Assembly (NCBI GenBank): GCA_949152475.1
Contig: OX424564.1
Coordinates: 34,656,165 to 34,720,164, forward strand
Direction of reading: 5' to 3'
Origin: Terebella lapidaria
Taxonomy: Eukaryota > Annelida > Polychaeta > Terebellida > Terebellidae
DNA: 64,000 nt
A program made the position numbers and the translations under genes. Below are positions 30,240 to 42,487 of the stretch, piece by piece; position 1 is the first letter of the stretch, and every line of letters begins with the position of its first letter. A model generated the notes under the pieces. That model saw only the letters and a list, made by a program, of their open reading frames with translations. It did no database searches and was not told the DNA's origin.

Positions 30240-32160
30240 CTCACATTCACTGCCTTTTCTGGGTGGAAAATCCTCCCAAACTGGACATGGAGTTTGGTGA
30301 GGAAGTTGTTGACGTTATTAACAAATATATCAGCGTAGAAGACGTTGATCAAACGAGATACAGCAAGTTACATGATATTATAAATGATGTTCAGCTTCAT
30401 TCCAAGAATTATACAAGGTCATGCAAGAAGGGTAACAGCTATGACCTTACAGTTTCAGGTTATCACGTCCACCTTCTTGTCAGACCTTTAAGTGCCGTCA
30501 GCAGACACTGATCCAGATGAGTGAAAAAAGACTGAGATCCATGCAGTGAAGACGTGCGGGCTACATCTGTACTAGACAGGTACCACGCACGCCCTCCTGC
30601 GGGTATTCTCAAACACCTATCTGGTTGAAATTGTATCCCTCTGCAAGGTCGATAGTAAAATAGGTAGAGATGATGAACCATCTGAAGAAAATTCTACCAG
30701 TAAAGTTTGCACATCTGTAGGGACAGTGAGAAACATTATCAGAATCTCATGATTCTTTATTTTCCACATTTTGAAATGGGTTTAGATGAGTGGGACAAGC
30801 ATCAGCAACATCATCAGGGAAAAAGCAAGCCCTTTTCGAAAAAAAATAGCAAAGAGTTTGAAGTGGCCATGAAAAGATCCAAGAAAATCATCTTGCAGAA
30901 GATGCCTTGGTACACATTTCCCCAGAAAGTGGAGGCTGGACTCTTGAAAACAAGAGCCAACCTGGATGACGCTGACTTGAGGACATCAGTCTGGAAGACC
31001 TGCCAGATTGAGTTGCCTGCCTCCGTGCTCCAACACCAAGATGGGCTCAGTTGTCACAGCATCTTGACAATCCCACAAAACCAGGCTGAAGTTCTCGGGC
31101 AGTGCATGAACACTATGCAAGGGAAATTCTTCATTCATACTTGCCAGTAAACATGGAAACAATAACCAAGTATATAGTATCGGAGCAAACAAAACCAAAT
31201 CCATTATCCAATCTCAATGTCCGGTGTCAGGCAGAATCGAGAAAGTTTGATGGAATTTCATGAACCTTCAAACCAGTGGTGCATCGATAAGATGAATGGA
31301 AAATGTCCAGATTGGTAAAGAAAGTTCTATATCATCCAAGCCCTGATGTGTGGCTCCAACTTGCACGTTGGCCAAAACATGCTCCCATGCAACGGGCTGT
31401 GGGAAAAAAGTGAAGAGCTCATCACTGCCCCAAGGGTTAGGTATCAAAACCTTGAGCTTATAATCGTTGATGAGATCTCAGCAGAGGCATGCTGAATTTC
31501 ATCAGAGGTCATCTGGATCAACTCAAAAGAAATTAAGGGTTCTTCATGATTCTGGCAATCAATGATTTTTTTTCACCGCCACATGTAGGAGGACAAAATA
31601 CTGAGACCCAGCTGCCTTTGCAGAGCCTTGGGATGGCTTCAATGTTACTACTTTGGCCGACATAATTAGACAGAAAGGTGACAAATCGTTTGCAGAGATG
31701 TTGAATTATTCCCGAACTCAGAGTTTTGAGAATTAAGAGATGCTTAAGGAGAGGATCACAGATTCCCCCGGCAGATGTACGTCATGTGTTCCCTTTCCGA
31801 AAAGTTGCTGCTGCACACAATGTAAAGATGACTGATTCTTTGAACAGACAGAAATCGAAGATTGTGGCTGAGGATGCTATCGAAAATAGATCTGGCTTGA
31901 AGAAGAATACAACACCTGTACCCATTGAATGTAACCTTCTTGCTGAAGTTACATATTGTGAGGGCTCCATGGTGATTATGATGAGTGAATCCTAATGTAG
32001 AGGATGGTCTGGTGAGTGGCGTCATGGGAATGGTCTTGAGGATATTCGAAGGTTCCATACCTATACACCAACCACAATATATGTGTTAGATTTGACAATG
32101 ACCAAGTTGGCATCAATGCCTGTGCCATAACAGCAGCACCAACAGGCCTCCCCGAAAAGT
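30240..32160 (+). pseudogene. Helitron Rep/helicase remnant
   Basis: Segments match, in order, the region after the Rep nuclease motifs of Helitrons (FGEEVVDVINKYISVEDVD, then LHDIINDVQLHSKNYTRSCK, and in a second frame YSFRLSRPPSCQT), the linker before the helicase (RDSEKHYQNLMILYFPHF), a helicase motif II-like LELIIVDEIS (about 31450), and the Pif1-type C-terminal region (LKERITDSP, then GLVSGVMGMVLRIFEGS-like and IYV-FDNDQVGINACAI read across frames near 32000-32120). Many stops and frameshifts interrupt it, and Walker A was not found. It is a dead Helitron-like ORF between the arms of IR-1. Assignment rests on remembered family motifs, not a search. Confidence 0.65.
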
Positions 32161-32905
32161 TTTTTTTTCTGTCTGATAGTGAATAATTTTGTTGATTTTG
32201 TGCGAGTGAGTGCTATTAGACGGGTTCGTTTACATGTTTCACATTAATTAATGGTCATCTTGGCCTTTGAACACCTTTAAATTGGCCAATCACCATGAAC
32301 ACACAAGAGAATTTCTTCAAGTAGCACCCTCATACCCAAAAGCCCAGGACTGACCACCAGAGCTGGCTTGTTATCTTGACGATTATTGGTGCTTATTCGC
32401 AAAATCGGGCTGAATTTGACAGCCATCTTGGATTCTGAGCAGCTTCGAACCATCCAATCACAAAACTGGTTATATATTTGGAATCCTCATACCCAAGAAC
32501 CCAGGGTTAGACACCGAAACTGGCTTCCTATCTCAATTTGGCAGGAAGTTATGAGCATTGGTGTAAAAACGGCGAGAATTTGGCGGCCATCTTGGATTTT
32601 TTTTCCCATTTTTGGGGCGTCTGACTCAGTATTATCAGTATTGTTATTAAGAATGTATCTCCATATAACTAAATTTCACCATTTTAGACCAAAAGCATCA
32701 TGCCAGGAGGGTAATTCTGTTTTTTTTTCCTAAAATACAAAATTTTCGATGTCGGCCATTTTGAAAAAGGCCATAAAAAATTTAGCCCAGGAGAAAATTT
32801 TACACACCCTCCGAAAAAGGTTGTCTTAGACCATTATGAAGCTATATCAATCGTCAGAAAAAGTCTGTACTATGTTTCCACCCTGTGTGAAATTTCCTCC
32901 TGACT

Positions 32906-35900
32906 ATGTCGGGGAACTGACCAATCAGAATCTTGCATTTTCAGCGATCCGATGATAAAACTGAGTATTAGTGGTTTCTCACTTGACTCAATGGACCTGG
33001 GTCCATACATATATTACATATGTATTATATTCCCAAACAATTAGTCCCACAAATCTCATATCGTGACTATTTATTTGAAATGTGGCCTACTTATCTGTGT
33101 TTTACCACACACAGATGTACATGAGTCAAATAAAGTCATATTTTGGTTCAATTATATCTGAATGTGGGTTATCATGTTTTCATGCAAATGAATCAGTGCA
33201 ACGGCTACACGTGGAGCTCCTGGATTGTTGTCATACGTTATCCTAAACATTGAAGTAACCAATCATGCGTAGCTTTATGAACAAGATTTTCAGTTCCTGA
33301 AATGTGATATACAAGACCATGGATACACTGAAGGAACATACCATTTGATGACTGATTTGATGAAGACACTTTCGCCGCCTTTTCTACTGGAATCGTTCGG
33401 TAACTTGTGGCCATCAACTCTCCAAGCAACCCGGTTACAACAGGTCAGTCGGCGCCATTTTTGTACATTTTGCTCTCGACCATGATAGGGTTGGGATTTC
33501 AAAAATTATGTATAATTATCAAATTTAACTGTTACCATAAAACAACACTCGTACATTGTAGCCATAACCCCAGAAGTGATTGACTACATTTTAAAACCAG
33601 CCTATGTTGGCTGTAACATAGACATTTTTGGGAATCCCCAACCCTGTATGTTTGGATTGGAATTTATTATTGAAATAATCGTTTAACATTTCCACTATTT
33701 TCGGTCTTTTGTCCCCCAGTACCATAGATTCAGTTGGTATGTCATTTGTAACAAGCAATTACCCATTTCATAGTGTTTTCGGGCCCACCAATTTTCAAAA
33801 TGTTTACTGCAATATACATGTCATAATGGGTTCAGCTTCCGGGGCCTGTTCTTCAGCCATCAAGAAGTGAAAACATCATATTTAAATCGATTTTTTTTAT
33901 GTCCTACTGCTAGATACAGTACACAGGGCTCAAATACCATAAGTTTCCGTGATATGGTGTTTCGTGTCTTTTTAGTTACGTTTGTATTATATCAATGCAT
34001 GATAAAGCAATGAGCTTAGGATGTTCAGTTCTCCCTGCCACTTTGCAGAAATCTCAAACACCAATGGAAACAAACAAGATTTGATGTGATTGAATTACGT
34101 TGAATATTCAAATATATGTATCGAGATATTGATGTTGTAAAACAACCGAATTTGTTATGTCTGTACATACAGACATAAGTATCAAAATATGACGGAGAAA
34201 ATTAGGGCATGTTTCGCAATTTTCACTGTACTTTACATCTTAGCGGGTTTTGTTTTAATTGGGCACTGAATCTCAACAGTGAATCGCTTCACTAGCACAA
34301 GGCAGGCGCCGAACTCAAAGCTACACGTCAGGCAAGTCACTGATCATAAGTGGTTACGTCTGTCAGTTGGTACTAGTATGCGCCAAATATTATGATAAAA
34401 CAACATATATATTGAGTGTAACACGGGCAAGGTATGTTTATAGCTGATAAATATTGTCTCCTGTCTGAACGGCACATTTACAGACCAGAAGCATCCATTT
34501 ACAACCGAATTTTGTGCCCTAAACTGTGCTACTCTGTGACCACTGCATATGAACCGTACATCAGTAGCTACTAGCGGATAGTTTCCATGTTACGTCTGAT
34601 TTGCGTATTTGCGAGTTTTCTTCACTATGCACGTGTACAACTCTATGTGAATATCAGGAGATACATATCAATATTAGTATACTTTGTAGAAACTGGTGTA
34701 TCCTATCATTTCCATTGAATATGCTCCAAGTCATGTGGTCACCAAAGACGCAACAAGGACATGAACACCAAAATGTGTACATCTTGTCCCTTTTACGTCT
34801 TCTCTTGGTATGGTTGGTTGCTTCATAATTCGACACCGCTACAAATCGTAGATAATCAATTGCAGTTTGCTTATCATCCAAACATATATGAAACTACGTA
34901 ACGCGGTATTTTCACTCTAAAATACATACGTAGCTGATGTTTAATTAGAGACGTAACTAGGGCACGGCTGGCTTGGGTCTTGTTACGTCTTGTCATAAAT
35001 ACGAAATATGCACTGATTCCCACACTAAAATTCCCAGAGATTCGCAAGAAAAATGCACTGCTTTTAATGTTAACAAATTGCCACCGGTCTGCGCCACTCT
35101 TGACACATACTAATCAGTATTAATTACAAATAGAGGGAGGGCGTAACAGAGATATGAAAGATCTGCTAGAACGTTCGTTTCTCTACCAACAGTTATTGTG
35201 GAGAAAACATACTGATTACTTTACCAATCTGGTATAGTTCCCCCAGTACTTTTTCTGGTTTGCTAAATATACAATATTAGCATTTGTCAGGCAGATGTAA
35301 CAGGCTTCACACATACCTCGCAGCAAAGATGCAATTGTGATTTTCTTATTCCATCCATGTTCTAGTGAACATATATGCATTTCTATTATACTAATTCTGC
35401 TTAATTTAAAAGAAGTGTTTCTTCAGCGTCCTAATGCAAACTAAACTATTTTAAATCCAAACAGACGTGACATGAACACACCAGTTACACATTTTGTGTC
35501 AGTGTTATGTCTTTAGGATCTAGTTACCTTGCACTAAATTCTAAATAGATAGATAGATAGATGATACTAACGTAACCCTGTAAGGGAACTTGCCTTACCA
35601 CCATCCGACCAACTTTGGTCCGCGATATTGGGTGGCGCGTCGCCGCAGTGCAGCGCCTGGCATATTTTTGGTTCCCGTGTATGTATGTAGTGTATGGACG
35701 GGATTTTCTGGTGTACTGCATTGATGGATATTTATAGCGCGGCCCATATGACAGATCCGTGTACGCCTAGTGAACTAGGTTTCCGCCCCTTCACCACCGC
35801 CGATACACTGAGTGCAGCAGTCTACAATGTATCACCTGGTCACCATATTAGTATCCGCTCCAGGCCCACGGACTGAGAAGTGAGGGGTAACCCTTGATCC

Positions 35901-36690
35901 GCTGAGTGAATTTTGCCGACGACGAACATTGAAAACTAGTTACGCTACAGAAATGCCAGACTAGTGGACAGTAGTTAAAGTCATAGTAGCAAGGTACCAT
36001 TATATGGTTTTATTCCTGTTCAGATGAAGTCATTGTGGACATTTGGTGATGAAAAAGGTGTTCGCGTTAATTGGTAACTAATAACAGCGACATGTAATGG
36101 TGTATATTGGGTCAGTATTACGATGGCCTTCTCCAGCCGATGAAAGAAATAGCTTCGGCAATTTCCGTAATCGTGACGTCAGTTGAGGCAGAATGTGCTC
36201 TGATGGCTCGCCGAAAACGTAAAACACGTAATTTGGTGGCCAGCTCAAAGAAGGGAAAATCACTTCAAAATGCATGCGATTCAACAGAAAACACGCAAAA
36301 ACCAGCAAATACTGGACATCTTGCAGTTCAACAAACCTTCGTTTTGGGTGAATAAATAGTGCTGATCCTAAATATCAAGACAAGAAATGCCGTATTTCTG
36401 CCATCTCACCTTCACTTGAATTGTCAAACATACACCAGGGGAATGATTATGCGACATGCAGTTTTATCTTGCTGGCTACATGTACTTTCAGGTCTGCCTC
36501 AACTGACGTCACCAACCACGTGACCCACTCTAAAGTCAGGATCAAAATTTTCGGCAATTTACGGAAGGAGTGCCTATTTGGTTCAATATCTCGAAACCCA
36601 TTGATTGTATTTGTAAAATTCGTTCGAATTTATTGAAAACTATTCATAATAGACTAAATGAAAAGCACTTTCATCGGCATGCAACTAGGT
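32906..36690. other. No gene recognised
   Basis: AT-rich sequence without a persuasive coding region on either strand. It contains a (TAGA)n run at 35544-35562. 'TGTCAGGCAGAT(A/G)TAACAG' at about 35286 is shared with about 51807, marking an uncharacterised repeat. 36137-36570 holds an inverted pair described separately. Confidence 0.5.
36172..36516. repeat. Inverted 20-bp pair around GTGACGTCAGTTGAGGCAGA
   Basis: GTGACGTCAGTTGAGGCAGA at about 36173-36192 recurs inverted at about 36493-36512, roughly 300 bp apart, and both flanks carry 'CGGCAATTT'. Possibly the ends of a small inverted-repeat element; boundaries unclear. Confidence 0.45.
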
Positions 36691-36699
36691 CTTTAAAGT

Positions 36700-37237
36700 A
36701 AGACAATATAAAACTTTCGGGCAACATAAGTTTCTGCTTTTCCGCCCGGTACTTTTGACAGTCTTGCTATTACAGTAAGATTTCGGCCTGCTTTTTTGCA
36801 AATTTCAGACACATGTACATCAAAAATTCAAACTGTGGTCTATGTGAACACCAAGTAGTTTAACACATTTTTGAGGTTCCAGGGTTATATCACCTATAGT
36901 CAGAGGACTATCCATAAACTGTTTGCTGAATGTTATGAATTGAAATTTCGAAGGGTTTGCCTGGAGACCATTGTTCTTGAACCATGTTATGGCCATGTTT
37001 GCACATTTGGTGAGATTATCAATAATCTTCCAGTTTGGTACCAGTAACACAAATGGTATTGTCATCAGCATAGTTATATATCTCACATATGTTTTCCATA
37101 AAGTACATTAGATCATTACAGTATATGTTGTAGGCAAAAGGACCTATCATTGAGCCTTGAGCTGTGCCTTTTTTACTGTTAACCAATCACTTCGATTGTC
37201 CCCAAGCTTCACCCTTTGTTTACGTCCACTAAAATAG
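36700..37237 (-). pseudogene. LINE-B RT remnant, C-terminal part (minus strand)
   Basis: Reading the minus strand: FSGRKQRVKLGD, then SMIGPFAYNIYCNDLMYFM, the catalytic block YNYADDNTICV, WFKNNGLQANPSKFQFITFS and LLGVHIDHSLNF, with a frameshift after ADDNT. It joins directly to the LINE-B piece at 46492 once Gypsy-2 is removed (LLGNY-FSGRK). Confidence 0.82.
37234..37237. other. Target-site duplication ATAG around Gypsy-2
   Basis: ATAG precedes the 5' LTR and is repeated at 46488-46491. With the element and one copy removed, the LINE-B frame is continuous across the junction. Confidence 0.88.
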
Positions 37238-37976
37238 TGTGGCGATTTTGCCTTAAGATCGCGGCAGGTGATTGTAAAACTACATGCCATTTGTGTGGCC
37301 TTTTCTGTCTTGGCCTTGTTTTGACACGCTCCGTTCGAGCGGGCGTTGCTACGGCGACGCATTGTAATTTACGTTATCCAGTAAACTATAACAATGGTTT
37401 GATTACGCTTCGCGTGCAGCCTCTAGTTTCTGGTGTATTATATATACACTGGAAGCGACTTGATCGAGGAGATTGTTCACGATCGAGTGGCGAGGATGCA
37501 CTCGGAGCTCGCCATGAGCTTTGAGGTCCCGAGTCATGAGTAGAGGCCCCTTGGGGCCCTGGGGACAATTTCCATAGGGGGGCCCGGGGCTGGGAGAGAC
37601 GAGTTGCTGACTCGGGGGCGCAAGCCCTGTGGATCGCCAGTTCTCTCCCTTCCCGGGACGGTGTGACGTAGGCTCTGGCTAGCTCGTCGGGCTGTACGGG
37701 GTTCCGTCCCTGAGGCAGACCGCGGCTCGCCACGCCTCTCCAGCTAACACCGTGGTGATGAACTAGTTTCTGAACGGTGTCCGTAGGCCTGGGCGTGTCG
37801 GGTGGGCTGTTACCTGGTTACCGTAAATGTTAGAGTGGTTACCGTGTCCGCAGTGACCTCCGGTGAGCGGCGCCGCCGCAAGGATCCGGAATAGCGGATG
37901 CGTGTCCGCACGGACTCGTGGTGAGAGGACTATCCTCGAGGATCCCGAAGAGCGGACAACAGTCAATAACTTTACA
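37238..37976 (+). repeat. Gypsy-2 5' LTR
   Basis: 739 bp, TG...CA. It is followed at once by 'TTGGTGCCGTGACCAGGATC', the likely primer-binding region. Confidence 0.93.
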
Positions 37977-38090
37977 TTGGTGCCGTGACCAGGATCAGTC
38001 CGACGGCGTTCCATCCCAGCCTAAGGTCACAGTGTTGTAGCCTCCTTCGTCCCTGGGGATCCCTCGCTCCTCTGGGACAACTCGACAAGG

Positions 38091-38845
38091 ATGAGTGACA
38101 AAGATGAAAATGAGAAAAACGGGAGGGATAAAGGTGGTAACGTCGGGGACCACACCCGGTCGCGCGACAGCCGCCGTGAGACATCTTCGGGTGACTCCGG
38201 CGGTAAGAAGGTACGCGCGGAGACCCCTGTAGACAGGACCCAGTCTGCGGAGTCGATTCCGGCGTCCCTGACTCCGTCTCCAGACGTAGAGTCGAGCACC
38301 GCGGGGCCGCAACATGTGTTGCAGTCAGGGCCTGGCCTTGATTTGTTAGGCGCGGTAGGCGGAGCTGGCAACGGCTCTACGCCGCGCATGCCTGTGTCCG
38401 GACGACCAACAGGCGGCAGTTTGAACGTGAGTTCAAAGCGCGAATCCGCCTACCGACTGAGTCCGTGACAGACTATGCGTTTAACCTGCGCATACTCGGC
38501 CGGAGAGCTTATCCGGACATGAACGCCAGGGGGTTTGAAACGATGCTGATCGATCAGTTCATCGATGGCCAGCCTTACCACCTATCATACGGGCTGGCCA
38601 GCCATGAAAAGCGGTCGATGGAGGAGGCGATTGACTCCGCTCTTGCGTTAGAGGTGGCTGTCCGTCCTAGACAGTTGCCTCCGGCCCCAGCTCCGGCCTC
38701 GGCTGTTCCCGCACAGGCGGCGACCCCTCCTCCGGCTAAGGCATCGCAGGTGACCCCGTGGCAGGACCCAGTCGTCCGGGAACCCGCCAGGGAACCTAAC
38801 CCGCAGTGGGTTAGTGCGCCAGCACCCTCTACAGGGATGCCCGCA
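38091..38845 (+). pseudogene. gag: Gypsy-2 gag, internally deleted and frameshifted
   Basis: An N-terminal frame (38091-38468, MSDKDENEKNGRDKGG start, Ser/Gly-rich) loses phase at about 38420. A second frame (38465-38851) holds the capsid-like C-terminal part (TDYAFNLRILGRRAYPD, MLIDQFIDGQP, MEEAIDSALALE), typical of gypsy Gag. The first half of the capsid domain is missing, and no CCHC knuckle or protease DTG motif is found before the RT region, so a second deletion lies near 38850. Confidence 0.8.
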
Positions 38846-38847
38846 CA

Positions 38848-41800
38848 ATGAGCGAGATGATCATTGAGGCGAGGCCGCGTCGACCCCGCATGCCCCTCGA
38901 TGGTCGTCCGTGTATAGTGCAACCAGTGAGCAGTTTCGCCGAAGGAACCGGACTAGTGTTGGGTGGGGCTCTGGTCATGTCCAACCCCCGCGCGATGCCC
39001 ATCCTTGTGGTGAACCCTACGGATGCTCCTATTATACTGCGGCGCGGATGCATAGCAGCTACTGCTACTCCCGCGTCGTCGAGTCGTGTCCTCCCCGACG
39101 ATCCTGTCTGCCACGCTGCGTGCGCGGCGGCGGCCGCCGGAGATGACCCGTTCACCCTGCCGGACCATTTGGAATCTCGGGTTCCGAAGGACCGGCTGGA
39201 TGAAGAGCAGCGCCAAGCGCTCCGCAAACTGCTGCGGCAGTATGCGGATGTGTTCATGGGTCAAGATGGTGCGGCTGGCAAGACTGACGTCGCCAAATAC
39301 CGCATCGACCTCGTGGACGAGCGTCCTCTCAAGCAGCGTCTTCGTCGGGCGGCGATAGTGCACCAAGAGGTCATAGACCAGGAGGTGCAAAAGATGCTCG
39401 ACTTGGACATCATCGAACCCAGTGACAGCCCTTGGGCCAGCCCTGTGGTTATGGTGAAGAAGAAGGACGGCTCGTGGAGGTTCTGCGTGGATTATCGTAA
39501 ACTCAACGATGCCCTGGGAAGGACTCATATCCTCTCCCACACATCGAAGACACCTTCGATGCCCTGGCCGGGTCGCACTATTTCTGTGCTCTGGATCTGG
39601 CCTCCGGGTATTGGCAGGTGGAGATGGAGGAGAGTGATCAGGCGAAGACTGCCTTCGTTACCAAGAACGGGCTCTACCAATTCAAGGTAATGCCGTTCGG
39701 GCTCTGAAACGCACCAGCGACGTTCGAGCGCCTCATGGAGATGGTTCTTAAGGGGTTCCTCTGGAAGTGATGTATGGTCTACATCGACGATGTCGTCGTG
39801 TATGGCCGGTCGTTCGAGGAAACCCTCACCAACCTCCAAATGGTGCTCCATCGCATCCATGGAGCAGGGCTTAAATTGAAGCCAAGTAAGTGCGAACTAT
39901 TCGCGCAGGAAATCCTGTACTTCGGCTTCATGGTAATGGGCACCGGAGTGAGACCAGACCCCGCAAAGGTGGCGGCCGTACAGAAATGGCCTCCGCCATG
40001 TAACGTGGCGGACGTGAGGTCCTTCTTGGGCTTCGCGAGCTATCACCGCAGGTTTACTCGCGACTTTGCGGAGATCGCGCGTCCCCTTCCTGTCCTCACG
40101 GAATAGGGCGCCGATTTTGTTTGGTCCGCCGAGCAGGCTGACGCCTTCTCGGAGCTCCGGCAGGCCTTGGTAGCGGCCCCGGTGCTGCGGCACCCTTGTC
40201 CGGACTGCGAGTTCATTTTGGACACTGACGCGAGTAACTTTGCACTCGGCGGTGTCCTCTCGCAGATCGTGGACGGGCAAGAGCGGGTAGTAGCTTATGC
40301 GAGTGTGGCCTTGAGCCACTCTCAAATGAATTACTGCACCACTCATCACGAGTTGCTTGTGGTGGTTACGATGACCAAGCGTTTCCGGCAAAATTTGTTG
40401 GGACGCCATTTCCGCAGTTCGCTGAGATGGCTCCTCAACTATAGTGAGGCCGATGGCTTGGTGGCGCGGTGGCTCGTCAAACTCCAGGAGTATGACATGC
40501 AAATAGAGCACCGCGCTGGTAAGTTGCACGACAACGCGGACGGTCTGTCCCGTTGTCATAAGTGCAAGAATCCTGGCTGTGCAGGGATGGCTCCATTCCA
40601 GCAAGCCGCGGATTCGTCCTCAGACTTGGAATTGGACGTTCCGGGGAGACCGCAGGCCGCCGCCCCCTCTAACAACACGGCGGCCGGAGCGTCTAGGGCT
40701 CATCTCCGCGCGAGGACCCGACGATATCAGCGAGGGCGTCCCATATATGAACCGGAGGTGCGGCTCAGCTCCAGCGAGTCCTCCTCGAGTCCAGCGGTGT
40801 ACTCCTCGTGGGTACCCTCGTCCTCTGGCGAGTCTGCGTATGAGCGGTCCTTGCCCCCTGTGGTGATGGCCGCTACGGCGCAGCCGGACGCGACGGATGA
40901 GGAGCCTAATTACTTGGGTGGCTACTCTCCGGCGCAGTTAGCTGCGAAGCAAAGAGCTGACAGTGCTCTGGCACCGGTAATGACAGCCCTTGAGGCCGGC
41001 CAGAAACCCTCTAAGGATGAGCGGAAAACCTACAGGGAGGAGACCTTGTCTCTAGTATCCCAGTTGGAAAGACTCTCCTTGAGGGATGGCCTCTTGTACC
41101 GGCGCTATGAGCCACCGACCCACTGCCTCCAATATGGCAGTTGGTGCTTCCGGCGGAGCTGCAGAAAGAAGTACTCCACCAGTTGCATGACCTCCGGGTG
41201 ACCGGTCACTTGGGAATCTGGAGGACCGTCCATAGGCTACAACAGCGCTTTCATTGGCCTGGTAGCAGTTTGGACGTGCAACGGTGGTGCGCAGCCTGCC
41301 CTCGGTGTCAAGCTCAAAAAGGAGTTCCGGTTCCTGGCCGCCACCCCTTAACCACGGTTAAGGCGGGCGCGCCGTTTGATCGGATAGCTTTGGATATACT
41401 GGATACCCATCGGGTCACCCCGCGCGGTTTCCGGTACATCCTGGTGATTTCCGACTATTTCACCAAATACACCGATGCCTACTCACTGCGCCGCCAGACT
41501 GCGGACGAGGTAGCTCGGTTGCTGGTGAATAGATAGGTGGTGTACCATGGGGTACCTAAGCAGGTACATTCGTATCAGGGCACGCAATTTGAAAGCACCC
41601 TGTTCCGGAACCTAGCACAGATGCTAGGCAGTACCAAGGTGCGGACCACCCCCTACAGGCCCCAGTCTGATGGCCAGGTCGAACGCTTCAATCGATCGGT
41701 CCTCAATATGCTGGCGGCCTTTGTAAATGATCGTGCGAATGATTGGGATGACCACCTCCCGTATGTCTTAATGGCGTACAGGTCGTCGGTCCACTCTTCG

Positions 41801-42487
41801 ACCGGAGTTACTCCGCACGCGATGTTGTACGGCCGGGAACTAAATCTGCCCATGGATATCATGTATCCAACCGCGGCAGAGACCAGCGCAGTACTCCAGT
41901 GCGGTCCAGAGTACGTGGAGTGGGTTCGCCGCGCCCTGGCGAACGCCCATGATTTCGCGCGCGCACGCCTGGACAAGTCTGCTATCCGGCAGAAGCGAGG
42001 CTATGACGCCCATGCTAAGGGTAGGCCCGCTTTTGCGGAAGGAGACAAGGTGCGCTACTATTATCCGCCGCTTAAGCAAGGCAATAAATTTGCTAAGTCG
42101 TGGATAGGCCCGTTTACAGTGCTTAAACAGGTTATGGACGTAGATTACCGGATCCGGAGGGACTCCGACCCGGATAGGGTTCTGGTGGTTCACATAGACA
42201 ACCTTAAGAAGTACGAGGGCCCGCTTGTCATGGATCCGCTCGTTCAAGATGCGGAACCAGATGATGCTCCTTTATTGGATCCGTCCAGTCAGCATCCGCG
42301 GACTCCGGATGAGCATGTGCGCCGTATGGTGGGCCTTCCGGACCTCTCTGACCCGTCAGATGATGGACTGGATGGCTATCAGCCGGATGACGGCGATCCG
42401 CAGGTACCCCCACTCCCTCCAGTACCTGCGGATGACGGGCGGCCACGCCGGAAACCACGTGCGCCGTCCCGGTATGGGTGGGAATAA
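38848..42487 (+). pseudogene. pol: Gypsy-2 pol, broken by stops and frameshifts
   Basis: Domains can be followed through the breaks. The protease-RT linker and RT (SPWASPVVMVKKKDGSWRFC, then VYIDDVVVYG) span 38848-40106, with a frameshift near 39520, TGA near 39707 and 39769, and TAG near 40104. RNase H (LDTDASNFALGGVLSQ) begins near 40220 and has a short deletion after LLGRHF. A frameshift near 41150 precedes the integrase HHCC finger (HQLHDLRVTGHLG; CPRCQ). TAG at about 41534 splits the DDE core, followed by YQGTQFES and PYRPQSDGQVERFNRS. The C-terminal part is open to 42487. The protease catalytic motif is missing. No functional enzyme can be made from this copy. Confidence 0.9.

Larger units (their letters stand above)
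28185..32905. mobile_element. Long-inverted-repeat element IR-1 enclosing Helitron remnants
   Basis: The ends are AGTCAGGAGGAA (28185) and TTCCTCCTGACT (ending 32905). The arms align for several hundred bp: the left arm includes GGGTGGAAA, AAGACAACCTTTTTC, TTTTATGGCCTTTTTCAAAATGGCC, and later AATCCAAGATGGCCGCC near 29587; the right arm has the complements in reverse order (AATTTGGCGGCCATCTTGGA near 32577). The left arm carries an extra ~1.1-kb repeat insertion absent from the right. Inside the arms are blocks starting AATCCAAGATGGC. The core (30240-32160) has Helitron-type coding remnants. No clear target duplication was found. Confidence 0.75.
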
